From assembly GCF_015350795.1 (NCBI RefSeq), contig NZ_JADKSH010000006.1:122379-186378 (forward strand): a stretch of 64,000 bases of DNA, written 5' to 3'. The notes below the pieces were generated by a model that ran no database searches, had not been told where the DNA came from, and was given only the letters and a program-made list of their open reading frames with translations. Shown here piece by piece: positions 25,803 to 35,317 of this stretch. Each line of letters begins with the position of its first letter. Positions within the stretch are counted from its first letter, which is position 1. This stretch comes from Microbacterium sp. VKM Ac-2870 (lineage in GTDB: Bacteria; Actinomycetota; Actinomycetes; Actinomycetales; Microbacteriaceae). The position numbers were made by a program, and so were the translations under genes.

Positions 25803-26471
25803 ATGACCGACGTCCCACTCGCGGCGGCCCACGCCGTCGACCGCTACCTCGTCGAGATGCTCGTCGGCTCGGATGCTGCTCTCGACGCCGCCGTCGCACA
25901 TCAGCGGGCGGGGGGCCTGCCCGACATCGAAGTCGCCCCCACGAGCGGCAAGCTGCTCTGGTTGCTCGCGCGCATCTGCGGCGCCCGTCGTGTGCTGGAG
26001 ATCGGCACGCTCGGCGGCTACTCCACGATCTGGCTCGCGCGCGGCATCCCCGACGGCGGTCGCGTCGTGACGATCGAGGCGGAACCGCGCCACGCCGAGG
26101 TGGCGCGCACGAGCATCGACCGCGCGGGTGTGGGGGAGCGGGTGGACATCCGGGTCGGCCGCGGAGCCGACGTGCTCCCGACGCTCGTGGACGAGGAGCC
26201 CTTCGACCTCGTTTTCATCGACGCCGACAAGGAGTCGAACACCCTCTACCTCGACTGGGCCGCAAGGCTCGGCCGGGCGGGCACGCTCGTCGTCGTCGAC
26301 AATGTGGTCCGCGCCGGGCGCGTCGCCGATGACGCCGACGACAGCACGCAGGTGGCCGGCGTGCGCGCCGGTCTGCGCATGCTCCGCGATGACCCCCGGT
26401 TCACCGCGACAGCTCTCCAGACTCTGGATGCCAAGGGGTGGGACGGCATCGCCCTCGCGCTCGTCGTTTGA
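25803..26471 (+). CDS. SAM-dependent O-methyltransferase (COMT-like)
   Basis: The product is 222 aa. Family features of Methyltransf_3 enzymes: RVLEIGTLGGYSTIWLA (SAM-binding motif I), VVTIEAEPRH (ribose-binding Glu), FDLVFIDADKESN (metal and catalytic Asp) and VVVDNVVRAG. Typical substrates are catechol-like compounds with a divalent metal; the real substrate here is unknown. ATG 25803 follows TGGGGG; the open frame from 25674 overlaps the DUF1648 gene. It lies between that gene and eno without obvious coupling. Confidence 0.88.
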   Translation: MTDVPLAAAHAVDRYLVEMLVGSDAALDAAVAHQRAGGLPDIEVAPTSGKLLWLLARICGARRVLEIGTLGGYSTIWLARGIPDGGRVVTIEAEPRHAEVARTSIDRAGVGERVDIRVGRGADVLPTLVDEEPFDLVFIDADKESNTLYLDWAARLGRAGTLVVVDNVVRAGRVADDADDSTQVAGVRAGLRMLRDDPRFTATALQTLDAKGWDGIALALVV

Positions 26472-26508
26472 TCCGGCACCGGGCACGTCGCCTCGGCATC
26501 CAGGTCAC

Positions 26509-27861
<1,353 letters not shown>

Positions 27862-27932
27862 AGGTCACGGTCTCAGGCCAGCGAATCGTACGACTGTCCG
27901 GGGTGCCGCACGACGCGCGCGTGAGCGCGACG

Positions 27933-27938
27933 TAGGCT
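27933..27938 (+). promoter_or_regulatory. -10 box of the ftsB-like gene
   Basis: TAGGCT, 7 nt before ATG 27946 (leaderless). Confidence 0.55.
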
Positions 27939-27945
27939 GGAGCCC

Positions 27946-28452
27946 ATGACGAGAGAGGGAGCCGGGCGCGCTGCGCCGGCTCCCTCTTCCCGTTCTCCAC
28001 GCGGGCGCGTCGACGTGCGCGCGTGGGCGGGCGGCATCCGCTTCTCGGCCTTCACGGTCATCATGCTCGGCCTCGTGGTGCTCGCGGTGTTCACCCTGGT
28101 TCCCACGGTCGGCACGTACCTCGGTCAGCGCCAGCAGATCTCGTCGCTGACCCACTCCGTCCAGGTCTCGCAGGCCGACGTGGCGTCGCTGCAGCAGCAG
28201 AAGGACCGCTGGAACGACCCCGCCTACGTGACGTCGCAGGCGCGCGAGCGGCTGTACTACGTGCGCCCCGGCGAGGTCGTCTACCTGGTCGACAACGATC
28301 TGCCCAAGACCGCGATCCCCGCAGAGCAGGGTGCGGTCAGCGCGCAGGTGCAGGAGACCCGCGTGGACTGGATGACCCAGCTGGTGCGTTCGGTCGCCGG
28401 TGCGGGCCTCGCCCAGACCGCCGCGGTGCCGCCCGCCGCTCCCGCCGGCTGA
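27946..28452 (+). CDS. FtsB/DivIC-family septum formation initiator
   Basis: The product is 168 aa: a Ser/Arg/Pro-rich cytoplasmic N-terminus, one membrane segment (~39-61) and an extracytoplasmic coiled coil (GQRQQISSLTHSVQVSQADV) followed by ERLYYVRPGEVVYLV, the DivIC/FtsB hallmark. FtsB-type proteins join FtsQ and FtsL in the divisome and help activate septal peptidoglycan synthesis. Its position between eno and DUF501 is the same as that of mycobacterial Rv1024. The start is leaderless. Confidence 0.92.
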   Translation: MTREGAGRAAPAPSSRSPRGRVDVRAWAGGIRFSAFTVIMLGLVVLAVFTLVPTVGTYLGQRQQISSLTHSVQVSQADVASLQQQKDRWNDPAYVTSQARERLYYVRPGEVVYLVDNDLPKTAIPAEQGAVSAQVQETRVDWMTQLVRSVAGAGLAQTAAVPPAAPAG

Positions 28453-28490
28453 TCCAGCAGTCGGTCAGCGCACCCCGGTACCCTGGACGG

Positions 28491-29009
28491 GTGTCGCACC
28501 CTGTTCTGACTCCTGCCACCGACGCCGACCTCGAGGTCATGCGTTCCCAGCTTGGGCGACCGATGCGCGGCGTGGTCGGCATCGCCGCGCGGTGCGTGTG
28601 CGGCAACCCCACGGTCGTCGCCACCGAACCCCGTCTGCCGGACGGCACCCCTTTCCCGACGTTCTACTACCTGACCCACCCCGGGGCGACCGCGGCGATG
28701 TCCGCGCTGGAAGCGACCCAGGTCATGCCCGAGTTCGCCGAACTGCTCGACTCCGATCCCGAGGTCGCGGCCTCTTATCGTGCCGCGCACGAGGCCTACC
28801 TCGCCGACCGCGCGGTCTACGGGGACGTGCCCGAGATCGCCGGCATTTCGGCCGGGGGGATGCCGACACGCGTGAAGTGTCTGCACGCGCTCGCCGGCCA
28901 TGCCCTGGCCGCGGGGCCTGGCGTCAACCCCATCGGCGACCTCGCCTTGGCACGTGGCGAGTGGTCGCCGCAGCGGTGCACCTGCGTCGCCGTACGGAGC
29001 GACGCGTGA
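28491..29009 (+). CDS. DUF501-domain protein
   Basis: The product is 172 aa. It has the DUF501 features: LGRPMRGVVGIAARCVCGNPTVVAT, PFPTFYYLTHP, and VKCLHALAGHALAAGPGVNPIGD. Conserved Cys and His residues (CVCG, KCLH, RCTC at the end) could bind a metal. The family is an actinobacterial marker of unknown function, almost always near eno and ftsB and usually upstream of the exopolyphosphatase gene ppx. GTG 28491 lies 6 nt after TACCCT (28479-28484). Its stop overlaps the next gene (GTGA); here that gene is a subtilase instead of ppx. Confidence 0.93.
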   Translation: MSHPVLTPATDADLEVMRSQLGRPMRGVVGIAARCVCGNPTVVATEPRLPDGTPFPTFYYLTHPGATAAMSALEATQVMPEFAELLDSDPEVAASYRAAHEAYLADRAVYGDVPEIAGISAGGMPTRVKCLHALAGHALAAGPGVNPIGDLALARGEWSPQRCTCVAVRSDA

Positions 29010-30316
29010 GGTTTCGCCGCGTCGTGTCGATCGCGGCGACACTCGTTCTGGTTGCGCTGGTCGACGTCACTACGGCCGCAGCAGCTCTCCCGGCTTCAGC
29101 CGCCGCATCCGCCACCCCTCCGCCCGCGGCCACCGATCCGGCGCGCGCGGCGGAGTACTGGCTCGACGAGTACGGCGTGCGGGCGGCGTGGCAGACGACC
29201 CGTGGAAAGGGTGCGACGATCGCCGTCATCGACACCGGTATCGGGCGCGCTCCGGTGGAGTTCTCCGGAGCCGTCGTCGGCGGTGCGGACTTCTCCGGAG
29301 CGGGCTCGTCGGACGGTCGCACGCCGGTTGGAGCGGTGGATGCCAACCACGGCAGCTGGGTCGCATCGCTCGCCGCGGCGCGGGGCACCGGTGCCGACAC
29401 CGGCATGATCGGCGTCGCCCCGGAGGCGAATCTCCTGTCGCTGTCGATCGGCTTCGGTGCGGCATCCGCGGTGCCGTTCGTGCAGCAGGTCGCCGATGCC
29501 ATGAAGTGGGCCGTCGACCACGGCGCCGACATCATCAACCTGTCCTTCACGACCAACACGCTGACGTGGGACCCCTCCTGGGACGACGCCTTCCAGTACG
29601 CGTTCGATCACGACGTCGTCGTCGTGGTCGCGGCGGGAAACAAGGGCAGCGGCACCGAGGAGGTCGGTGCGCCCGCGACCATTCCGGGGGTGCTGACCGT
29701 GGGCGGGGTCAACCGGGCGGGCGTCGCCAGCGAACAGGCCTCCACCCAGGGCATCACGATCGGCATATCGGCCCCGAGCGAGCAATTGCTCGGCGTCTCG
29801 GCCGACGGTCAGCTCGTGGTGTGGGACGGGACGAGCGGCGCCGCGCCGATCGTGGCGGGCATCGCCGCACTGATCCGGTCGGCGCATCCCGACCTCGACG
29901 CCAACAACGTGATCAACCGCATCATCGCCTCGGCGCGGCGCGCTCCGGCAGCGACGAAGGTACCGGACGAAAAGTACGGTTATGGGCTGATCGACGCGAA
30001 TGCCGCCGTCAACGCCTCAGTGGCGAGCGTGAACGCCAATCCGATGGGCAGTCTGTCGGATTGGGTGCGCCTGTACCGGCGGGCCGATGCCGGACCTCAG
30101 CCGACGCCGACGTCCACGCCCGTGGACATCCCGCAGCTACCGAAGGCGGAGACGCTCGAGCATCGTTCGCCTCTGCTTCCCAGCGCCGATACCCTCCGCT
30201 ATGGCACGGTGCCGCTCGTGGGGGTCACGCTGACGGCTATACTGGTCGCGCTCGGTGTCACTGCTGCTGCCCGGCGCATCAGATCGGAGCGCGCACCTCG
30301 TCCTCCGAGCCGTTGA
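29006..30316 (+). CDS. Membrane-anchored S8 subtilisin-like protease, mycosin-like
   Basis: The product is 436 aa with a Sec signal peptide (1-~28, ending in Ala-rich sequence) and a full catalytic triad: Asp76 (AVIDTGIG), His115 (DANHGSWVA) and Ser277 (DGTSGAAP). After the protease domain a Pro/Thr-rich linker precedes one C-terminal membrane segment (~400-425) and a short basic tail. This matches the layout of type VII secretion mycosins (MycP), although no ESX genes are in the window and no mycosin N-terminal extension is evident. The protease domain would face outside. GTG 29006 overlaps the DUF501 stop by 4 bp, so expression is coupled. The target is unknown. Confidence 0.9.
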   Translation: MRFRRVVSIAATLVLVALVDVTTAAAALPASAAASATPPPAATDPARAAEYWLDEYGVRAAWQTTRGKGATIAVIDTGIGRAPVEFSGAVVGGADFSGAGSSDGRTPVGAVDANHGSWVASLAAARGTGADTGMIGVAPEANLLSLSIGFGAASAVPFVQQVADAMKWAVDHGADIINLSFTTNTLTWDPSWDDAFQYAFDHDVVVVVAAGNKGSGTEEVGAPATIPGVLTVGGVNRAGVASEQASTQGITIGISAPSEQLLGVSADGQLVVWDGTSGAAPIVAGIAALIRSAHPDLDANNVINRIIASARRAPAATKVPDEKYGYGLIDANAAVNASVASVNANPMGSLSDWVRLYRRADAGPQPTPTSTPVDIPQLPKAETLEHRSPLLPSADTLRYGTVPLVGVTLTAILVALGVTAAARRIRSERAPRPPSR

Positions 30317-30336
30317 TCCAAGGAGTGCTTCCACCT

Positions 30337-31845
30337 GTGACTCACACAGCGCCCACGACGTCCGCGCGTGCCGTACCCAAGATCCTCGTCGTCGGCGGCG
30401 GTTACGCCGGCTTCTACACCGCATGGAAGCTGGAAAAGCACCTGCGCAAGGGCGAGGCCGAGGTCACCATCGTCGACCCGCTGCCCTATATGACCTACCA
30501 GCCTTTCCTTCCTGAGGTCGCTGCCGGTGAGATCGAGGCGCGCCACGTCGTCGTCAGCCTGCGTCGGCACCTGAAGAAGACCCGCGTGGTCACGGCCAAG
30601 GTCACCGGGATCGACCACGCCAACCGCACGGCGACCATCACGCCGCCCCAGGGCGAGCCGTGGCAGGAGAGCTACGACCAGATCGTCGTGACCGCGGGCG
30701 CCGTTTCCCGCACCTTCCCGATCCCGGGCATCGCCGAGAATGCCATCGGCCTCAAGACGATCGAAGAGGCCGTCGCCGTCCGCGACCGCATCCTCACCAA
30801 CTTCGACCGCGCCGCGAACCTCCCGGCCGGCCCCGAGCGCGATCGTCTACTCACGGTCGTCGTCGTCGGTGGCGGCTTTGCCGGCATCGAGGTGTTCGCC
30901 GAGACGCGCGCGCTGGCGTCGTCGCTGCTCAAGGACTACCCGCAGCTGCGCTTCGAGGACACCCACTTCCACCTGATCGAGGCGATGGGCCGCATCATGC
31001 CCGAGGTCTCGCTGAAGACGAGCGAATGGGTCCTGAAGGATCTCGCCAAGCGCGGTGCGAACGTCCACCTCGACACGCAGGTCATGGGCGCCGTCGACGG
31101 CAACGTTGAGCTCTCGACCGGCGAGGTCATCCCCACCGATCTGATCATCTGGACCGCGGGTGTCATGGCCAACCCGACGGTCGTTCGCGGCGGTGACCTG
31201 CCTGTCGAAGAGCGCGGCCGTATCCGCACGCGCGCCGACCTCCGCGTCGGCACGCCCGAAGAGGTCGTCGAGGGCGCCTGGGCCGCCGGTGACGTGTCGG
31301 CCGTTCCCGACCTCACGGGCAAGGGTGTGGGTGGCTACTGCGTGCCCAACGCTCAGCACGCGGTGCGTCAGGCGAAGCTTCTCGCGAAGAACCTCGTCGC
31401 CGTTCTGCGCGACGAGGTGCCCCGCGAGTACATCCATCACAATCTGGGAGCCGTCGCCGGCCTTGGCCTGTACAACGGTGTCTTCCAGTCCCGCAATATC
31501 GCGCTCAAGGGCTTCATCGCGTGGTGCGCACACCGCGGCTACCACGGCTTGGCGATGCCGTCGTGGGAGCGTAAGTGGCGCGTGATCGGTGACTGGTGGC
31601 ACAACTTCTGGCTGCGTCGTGACAACGTGTCGCTGCAGACCGTGCAGAACCCGCGTTATGTCTTCGAAGAGTTCGCGTCGCGTCCGCGCCCCGCTGCTCC
31701 CGCGGAGGCGCCGGCCGCTCCCGCAATCGACCCCAAGTCGGTCGCCGCGGAGAAGACGGGCGCCGCCGAGCCGACGGCCGAGAACAAGCCCGCAGCGAAG
31801 AAGGCACCGGCGAAGAAGAGCGCCGCTGCCGCGAACGCCGGCTGA
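30337..31845 (+). CDS. ndh: Type II NADH:quinone oxidoreductase (NDH-2)
   Basis: The product is 502 aa. It is a non-proton-pumping flavoenzyme feeding electrons from NADH to menaquinone at the membrane surface. Features: FAD-binding ILVVGGGYAGFYTA, NADH-binding VVVVGGGFAGIEVFAE, the quinone-site region GVGGYCVPNAQHAVRQAK, and AAGDVSAVPD near the second FAD loop. About 50 C-terminal residues beyond the catalytic fold are Ala/Pro/Lys-rich (AKKAPAKKSAAAANAG), an unusual basic tail. GTG 30337 is 11 nt after AAGGAG; GTG 30325 is an alternative. Confidence 0.93.
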   Translation: MTHTAPTTSARAVPKILVVGGGYAGFYTAWKLEKHLRKGEAEVTIVDPLPYMTYQPFLPEVAAGEIEARHVVVSLRRHLKKTRVVTAKVTGIDHANRTATITPPQGEPWQESYDQIVVTAGAVSRTFPIPGIAENAIGLKTIEEAVAVRDRILTNFDRAANLPAGPERDRLLTVVVVGGGFAGIEVFAETRALASSLLKDYPQLRFEDTHFHLIEAMGRIMPEVSLKTSEWVLKDLAKRGANVHLDTQVMGAVDGNVELSTGEVIPTDLIIWTAGVMANPTVVRGGDLPVEERGRIRTRADLRVGTPEEVVEGAWAAGDVSAVPDLTGKGVGGYCVPNAQHAVRQAKLLAKNLVAVLRDEVPREYIHHNLGAVAGLGLYNGVFQSRNIALKGFIAWCAHRGYHGLAMPSWERKWRVIGDWWHNFWLRRDNVSLQTVQNPRYVFEEFASRPRPAAPAEAPAAPAIDPKSVAAEKTGAAEPTAENKPAAKKAPAKKSAAAANAG

Positions 31846-31882
31846 CGAGCTAGCGTGGGCGGTGCCGGTCGCTGACCGACGC

Positions 31883-31955
31883 GCCCCCGTAGCCCAATGG
31901 CAGAGGCAGGCGACTTAAAATCGCTTCAGTGTCGGTTCGAATCCGACCGGGGGTA
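31883..31955 (+). tRNA. tRNA-Leu (UAA anticodon), class I-like cloverleaf
   Basis: A 73-nt cloverleaf: acceptor GCCCCCG (31883-31889) with CGGGGGT (31948-31954, first pair G-U), D-arm GCC/GGC, anticodon stem GGCGA/TCGCT enclosing CTTAAAA, T-arm GTCGG TTCGAAT CCGAC, discriminator A31955; CCA not encoded. The anticodon is TAA (31916-31918), reading UUA/UUG leucine codons. The variable loop is only 5 nt (31926-31930), whereas bacterial tRNA-Leu normally has a long variable arm, so the aminoacylation identity deserves checking. Confidence 0.88.
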
Positions 31956-31984
31956 CGCGAAGCCCTTGCAACGACAGGCATCAG

Positions 31985-32016
31985 GCCCCCGTCGACTCCG
32001 GTCGGCGGGGGCTTTT
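31985..32016 (+). terminator. Intrinsic terminator after the tRNA
   Basis: A 12-bp stem (31985-31996 with 32001-32012, one G-T pair) with a TCCG tetraloop is followed directly by TTTT: the most canonical terminator in the window. Confidence 0.9.
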
Positions 32017-32051
32017 GCTGAGTTTCACTGACGATGGCACCGCGTGTCATC

Positions 32052-32057
32052 TAGGCT
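32052..32057 (+). promoter_or_regulatory. -10 box of the racemase-like/oxidase operon
   Basis: TAGGCT; predicted start near 32064, giving a ~25-nt leader with GAAGGAG before ATG 32089. Confidence 0.5.
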
Positions 32058-32088
32058 GGTGCCCTCTGGCGCGAAGGAGCCCTGCCCG

Positions 32089-33321
32089 ATGACGATCGAT
32101 CTGCTCGAAGGGCAGCCGCGCGCGCGACAGCCCTGGTCCGATCCGGCGGCCTACTGGGCCGCGCGCTCCGCAGCTGTCGCCGACGTCTCCGGACCGGTCG
32201 CGACCATCGACCTCGACGCCTTGCAGTACAACGCGATGGACCTCATCGTCCGCTCCGCGGGAGTGCCCATCCGCGTGGCGAGCAAGTCGATTCGCGTGCG
32301 CGAGGTGCTCGACGCCACTCTCGCCGTCCCCGGGTATCGCGGCATCCTGGCGTTCACGCTGCCGGAGGCGCTCTGGCTGGCCAAGGATCACGAGGACGTT
32401 GTGCTCGGCTATCCGACGGTCGATCGGGCCGCCCTCGCACAGCTCGCGCACCATGAGGATGCCGCGGCCCGCATCACCCTCATGGTGGATGATCCGGCGC
32501 AGCTCGACCTGATCGACGCCGTCGCCGCGCCACGTGCTCGCGCGACGATTCGCGTCGCGATCGATGCGGATGCGTCGTGGCGGGCGCCTGTGTTCGGCCA
32601 CATCGGTGTGCGCCGCTCGCCGGTGCACGACGCCGCGGAGGTCGCCCGCCTGGGGCTGGCGATCCTCGCGCGCCCCGGCTTTCGCCTGGTCGGTCTGATG
32701 ATGTACGAGGCGCAGATCGCCGGGCAGCCCGACGACACGGGCTCGGGTGATGCCGTCATCCGGTGGATGCAGGGGCGGTCCCGCGAGGAACTCGTCGACC
32801 GCCGCGGAGCCATCGTCGCGGTGCTGCGCGGGCTCACCGAGCTCGAGTTCGTCAACGGGGGAGGCACCGGTTCGCTCGAATACACCTCCGCCGACCCGGC
32901 CGTCACGGAGACGACCGCCGGCAGCGGTCTGCTCGCGGGTCACCTCTTCGACGGCTACCGCGCGTTCGATCCCGCTCCGGCGGCGGCATTCGCTCTGGAG
33001 GTCGTGCGCCGGCCGACCGACGATATCGCCGTCGTGCTCGGTGGCGGCTGGATCGCCTCCGGCCCCCCGGTCGCCTCGCGTCAGCCGCTGCCGGTGTGGC
33101 CACCGGGATTGAAGACGCTGGGACGAGAAGGTGCGGGAGAGGTGCAGACGCCGTTGCAGGGTGACGCTGCGCGTCGGCTTTCGGTGGGAGACCGTGTCTG
33201 GTTCCGCCACGCGAAGAGCGGTGAACTGGCCGAACGGGTCGACAGGTATCACCTGACGATCGGTGATCGGCTGGTCGGTGAGGCGCCGACGTATCGCGGC
33301 GAAGGGAAGAACTTCCTGTGA
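32089..33321 (+). CDS. Alanine-racemase-fold PLP enzyme (amino acid deaminase/aldolase-like)
   Basis: The product is 410 aa. It belongs to fold-type III PLP proteins (alanine racemase N-terminal barrel): TIDLDALQYNAM starts the barrel and VPIRVASKSIRVRE holds the PLP Lys. NGGGTGSLEYT is the phosphate-binding glycine loop, and a C-terminal beta domain includes GDRVWFRHAKSGEL, with a metal-binding-type His as in D-threonine aldolase/D-serine dehydratase relatives. Probable action is aldol cleavage or deamination of a D- or hydroxy-amino acid; the substrate is unknown. GAAGGAG precedes ATG 32089. Its stop overlaps the oxidase start (GTGA), suggesting a joint pathway. Confidence 0.82.
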   Translation: MTIDLLEGQPRARQPWSDPAAYWAARSAAVADVSGPVATIDLDALQYNAMDLIVRSAGVPIRVASKSIRVREVLDATLAVPGYRGILAFTLPEALWLAKDHEDVVLGYPTVDRAALAQLAHHEDAAARITLMVDDPAQLDLIDAVAAPRARATIRVAIDADASWRAPVFGHIGVRRSPVHDAAEVARLGLAILARPGFRLVGLMMYEAQIAGQPDDTGSGDAVIRWMQGRSREELVDRRGAIVAVLRGLTELEFVNGGGTGSLEYTSADPAVTETTAGSGLLAGHLFDGYRAFDPAPAAAFALEVVRRPTDDIAVVLGGGWIASGPPVASRQPLPVWPPGLKTLGREGAGEVQTPLQGDAARRLSVGDRVWFRHAKSGELAERVDRYHLTIGDRLVGEAPTYRGEGKNFL

Positions 33322-34631
33322 CGCGCCCCGGCGGCGTATGGCAGAACTGGGCGCGTACCGAGAAGATCCGACCACAGGTCGTCGAGTATCCGACGACCGT
33401 CGAGGCGGTGCGGCGCTCGGTGCGCGCGGCCGCGTCACGTGGCCGCGCGGTCAAGGCGGTGGGCTCCGGTCACAGCTTCACGGGGATCGCCGCCGCGCCC
33501 GGCACCCTGCTCGAGCTCAGCGAGCTGTCCGGCCTGGTCTCGGTCGATCGAGAGCGCGGTCGTGCTCGGCTTCTCGCCGGAACGCGGCTGTACCGCGTGC
33601 CCGCGCTCCTGGCTCCGTACGGCCTGGCGATGGCCAATCTCGGTGACATCGATCGCCAGTCGATCGCCGGCGCGCTGTCCACCGGAACCCACGGCACGGG
33701 GCTGCGATTCGGCGGACTGGCCACGCAGGTGGTCGCCGCAACGCTCATCACTGCGGACGCGCAGGTGCTGACGGTCGATGACGACAACGAGCCCGACTTG
33801 TTGCCAGCGGTGGCACTCGGCCTCGGCGCGCTCGGCATCCTCGTCGACGTCACACTCCAGTGCGTCCCGGCGTTCACGCTGCACGCCCAGGAACGGCCGG
33901 AAGCGCTGGACGGCGTGGTCGACAGCCTCGTCGCTCGTGCGGAGGATGCCGACCACTTCGAGTTCTACTGGTTCCCGCACACCGACGTGGCGCTGACGAA
34001 GACCAACACGCGGCGGGCCGCCGACGCGCCGACCTCGCCGCTCTCATCGGCAGCGAGACTGGTCGACGACCTCATCATCGGCAACGGCGTGCACCAGATC
34101 GTCTGCAGTGCTGGCCGTGCGGCGCCTGCGCTCGTGCCCGGGATCAACCGGCTGTCGGCGCGAGTGTGGGGCGACCGCGAGTTCTCCGACGCTTCGCACC
34201 GTGTGTTCGCCACGAGTCGCGGCGTGCGGTTTCGGGAGATGGAGTACGCCGTGCCGCTGGGGCGCCTGACCGAGGCGTTCCGCGCCGTCCAAGACCTCGT
34301 CGATGAGCGTCAGTGGCGAATCGAGTTCCCGATCGAGGTGCGGGTGGCGGCCGGCGACGACCGGTGGCTCTCGACGGCCCACGGCCGCGACAGCGGGTAC
34401 ATCGCGGTGCATCGCTATTGGCGTGCGGATCACCGCGACTACTTCGGGGCGGTCGAGGAGATCATGCTCGCGCACGAAGGCCGCCCGCATTGGGGAAAGC
34501 TGCACACCCTGGATGCCTCGGTATTGCGGCATCGCTACCCTCGCTTCGACGACTTCGTCGCGCTTCGCGATCGTCTCGATCCCACTCGCATGTTCCGCAA
34601 CAGCTATCTCGATCGCATCCTGGGTGCGTAG
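33318..34631 (+). CDS. FAD-linked aldonolactone oxidase (D-arabinono-1,4-lactone oxidase family)
   Basis: The product is 437 aa. The N-terminal PCMH FAD domain has AVGSGHSFTGIA with the covalent-flavin His52, and GALSTGTHGTGLRFGGL; the C-terminal ALO domain ends with HWGKLHTLDA, a family hallmark. Members oxidise sugar-1,4-lactones (L-gulono-, D-arabinono-) or alditols using O2. No signal peptide is seen, so it is cytoplasmic. It overlaps the upstream PLP enzyme by 4 bp. The substrate cannot be read from sequence; alditol oxidase-like activity is the main alternative. Confidence 0.9.
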   Translation: MTRPGGVWQNWARTEKIRPQVVEYPTTVEAVRRSVRAAASRGRAVKAVGSGHSFTGIAAAPGTLLELSELSGLVSVDRERGRARLLAGTRLYRVPALLAPYGLAMANLGDIDRQSIAGALSTGTHGTGLRFGGLATQVVAATLITADAQVLTVDDDNEPDLLPAVALGLGALGILVDVTLQCVPAFTLHAQERPEALDGVVDSLVARAEDADHFEFYWFPHTDVALTKTNTRRAADAPTSPLSSAARLVDDLIIGNGVHQIVCSAGRAAPALVPGINRLSARVWGDREFSDASHRVFATSRGVRFREMEYAVPLGRLTEAFRAVQDLVDERQWRIEFPIEVRVAAGDDRWLSTAHGRDSGYIAVHRYWRADHRDYFGAVEEIMLAHEGRPHWGKLHTLDASVLRHRYPRFDDFVALRDRLDPTRMFRNSYLDRILGA

Positions 34632-34708
34632 GCCGCACGGGCGAGGACGATGGATGGGGAACGGCTGAGAGTGCGCTCTCGGCTCGGTGAACGGAGCGGC
34701 CCCGCCGA

Positions 34709-34714
34709 TAGGAT
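34709..34714 (+). promoter_or_regulatory. -10 box of lemA
   Basis: TAGGAT; short leader with GGGAG 5-6 nt before ATG 34738. Confidence 0.5.
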
Positions 34715-34737
34715 GATCCTCAGTCGATGGGAGTTGT

Positions 34738-35304
34738 ATGGAATGGCTGATCCCGGTTCTGATCGTCGTCGCTCTGGTGGTGGTCGCCGGTGTCTATCTG
34801 TGGGCGACGTACAACTCGCTCGTCGCGCTCGGCGTGCGCGTCGATGAGGCGTGGAGCGACATCACCGTACAACTCAAGCGTCGTGCCGATCTGTTGCCGA
34901 ACCTCATCGAAACCGTCAAGGGCTACGCGGCGCACGAGAAGGCAGTGTTCGAGAACGTCACGCGCGCCCGAGCTGAGACGCTCACGGCGGGCTCGCCGGC
35001 GGAAGCGGGCGTGGCCGAGGGGCACATGCAGCAGGCGCTGAAGTCGCTGTTCGCCGTCGCAGAGGCCTATCCGCAGTTGCAGGCGAGCCAGAACTTCCTC
35101 CAGCTGCAGCAGTCGATCGTCGACACCGAGGACAAGATCCAGGCGTCGCGGCGGTTCTACAACGGCGGCGTCCGCGAACTGAACACCAAGATCAAGGTCT
35201 TCCCGAACAACATGTTCGCGCGCAACCTCGGCTTCCACGAACGTGAGTTCTTCGAAGTCGTCGACGGTGCGGCGATCGCCGAGCCTCCGCGCATCCAGTT
35301 CTGA
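34738..35304 (+). CDS. lemA: LemA family protein
   Basis: The product is 188 aa. One N-terminal membrane segment (~4-24) is followed by an all-helical domain: YNSLVALGVRVDEAWSDI, VQLKRRADLLPNLIETVKGYA and the C-terminal FPNNMFARNLGFHEREFFE are LemA signatures. The domain is probably extracytoplasmic or membrane-peripheral. LemA genes commonly sit next to M48 proteases or TPM-domain proteins, as here (13-nt gap to the protease), suggesting a role in membrane protein quality control. The biochemical function is not established. Confidence 0.93.
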   Translation: MEWLIPVLIVVALVVVAGVYLWATYNSLVALGVRVDEAWSDITVQLKRRADLLPNLIETVKGYAAHEKAVFENVTRARAETLTAGSPAEAGVAEGHMQQALKSLFAVAEAYPQLQASQNFLQLQQSIVDTEDKIQASRRFYNGGVRELNTKIKVFPNNMFARNLGFHEREFFEVVDGAAIAEPPRIQF

Positions 35305-35317
35305 GCGCAAGCGCGGC

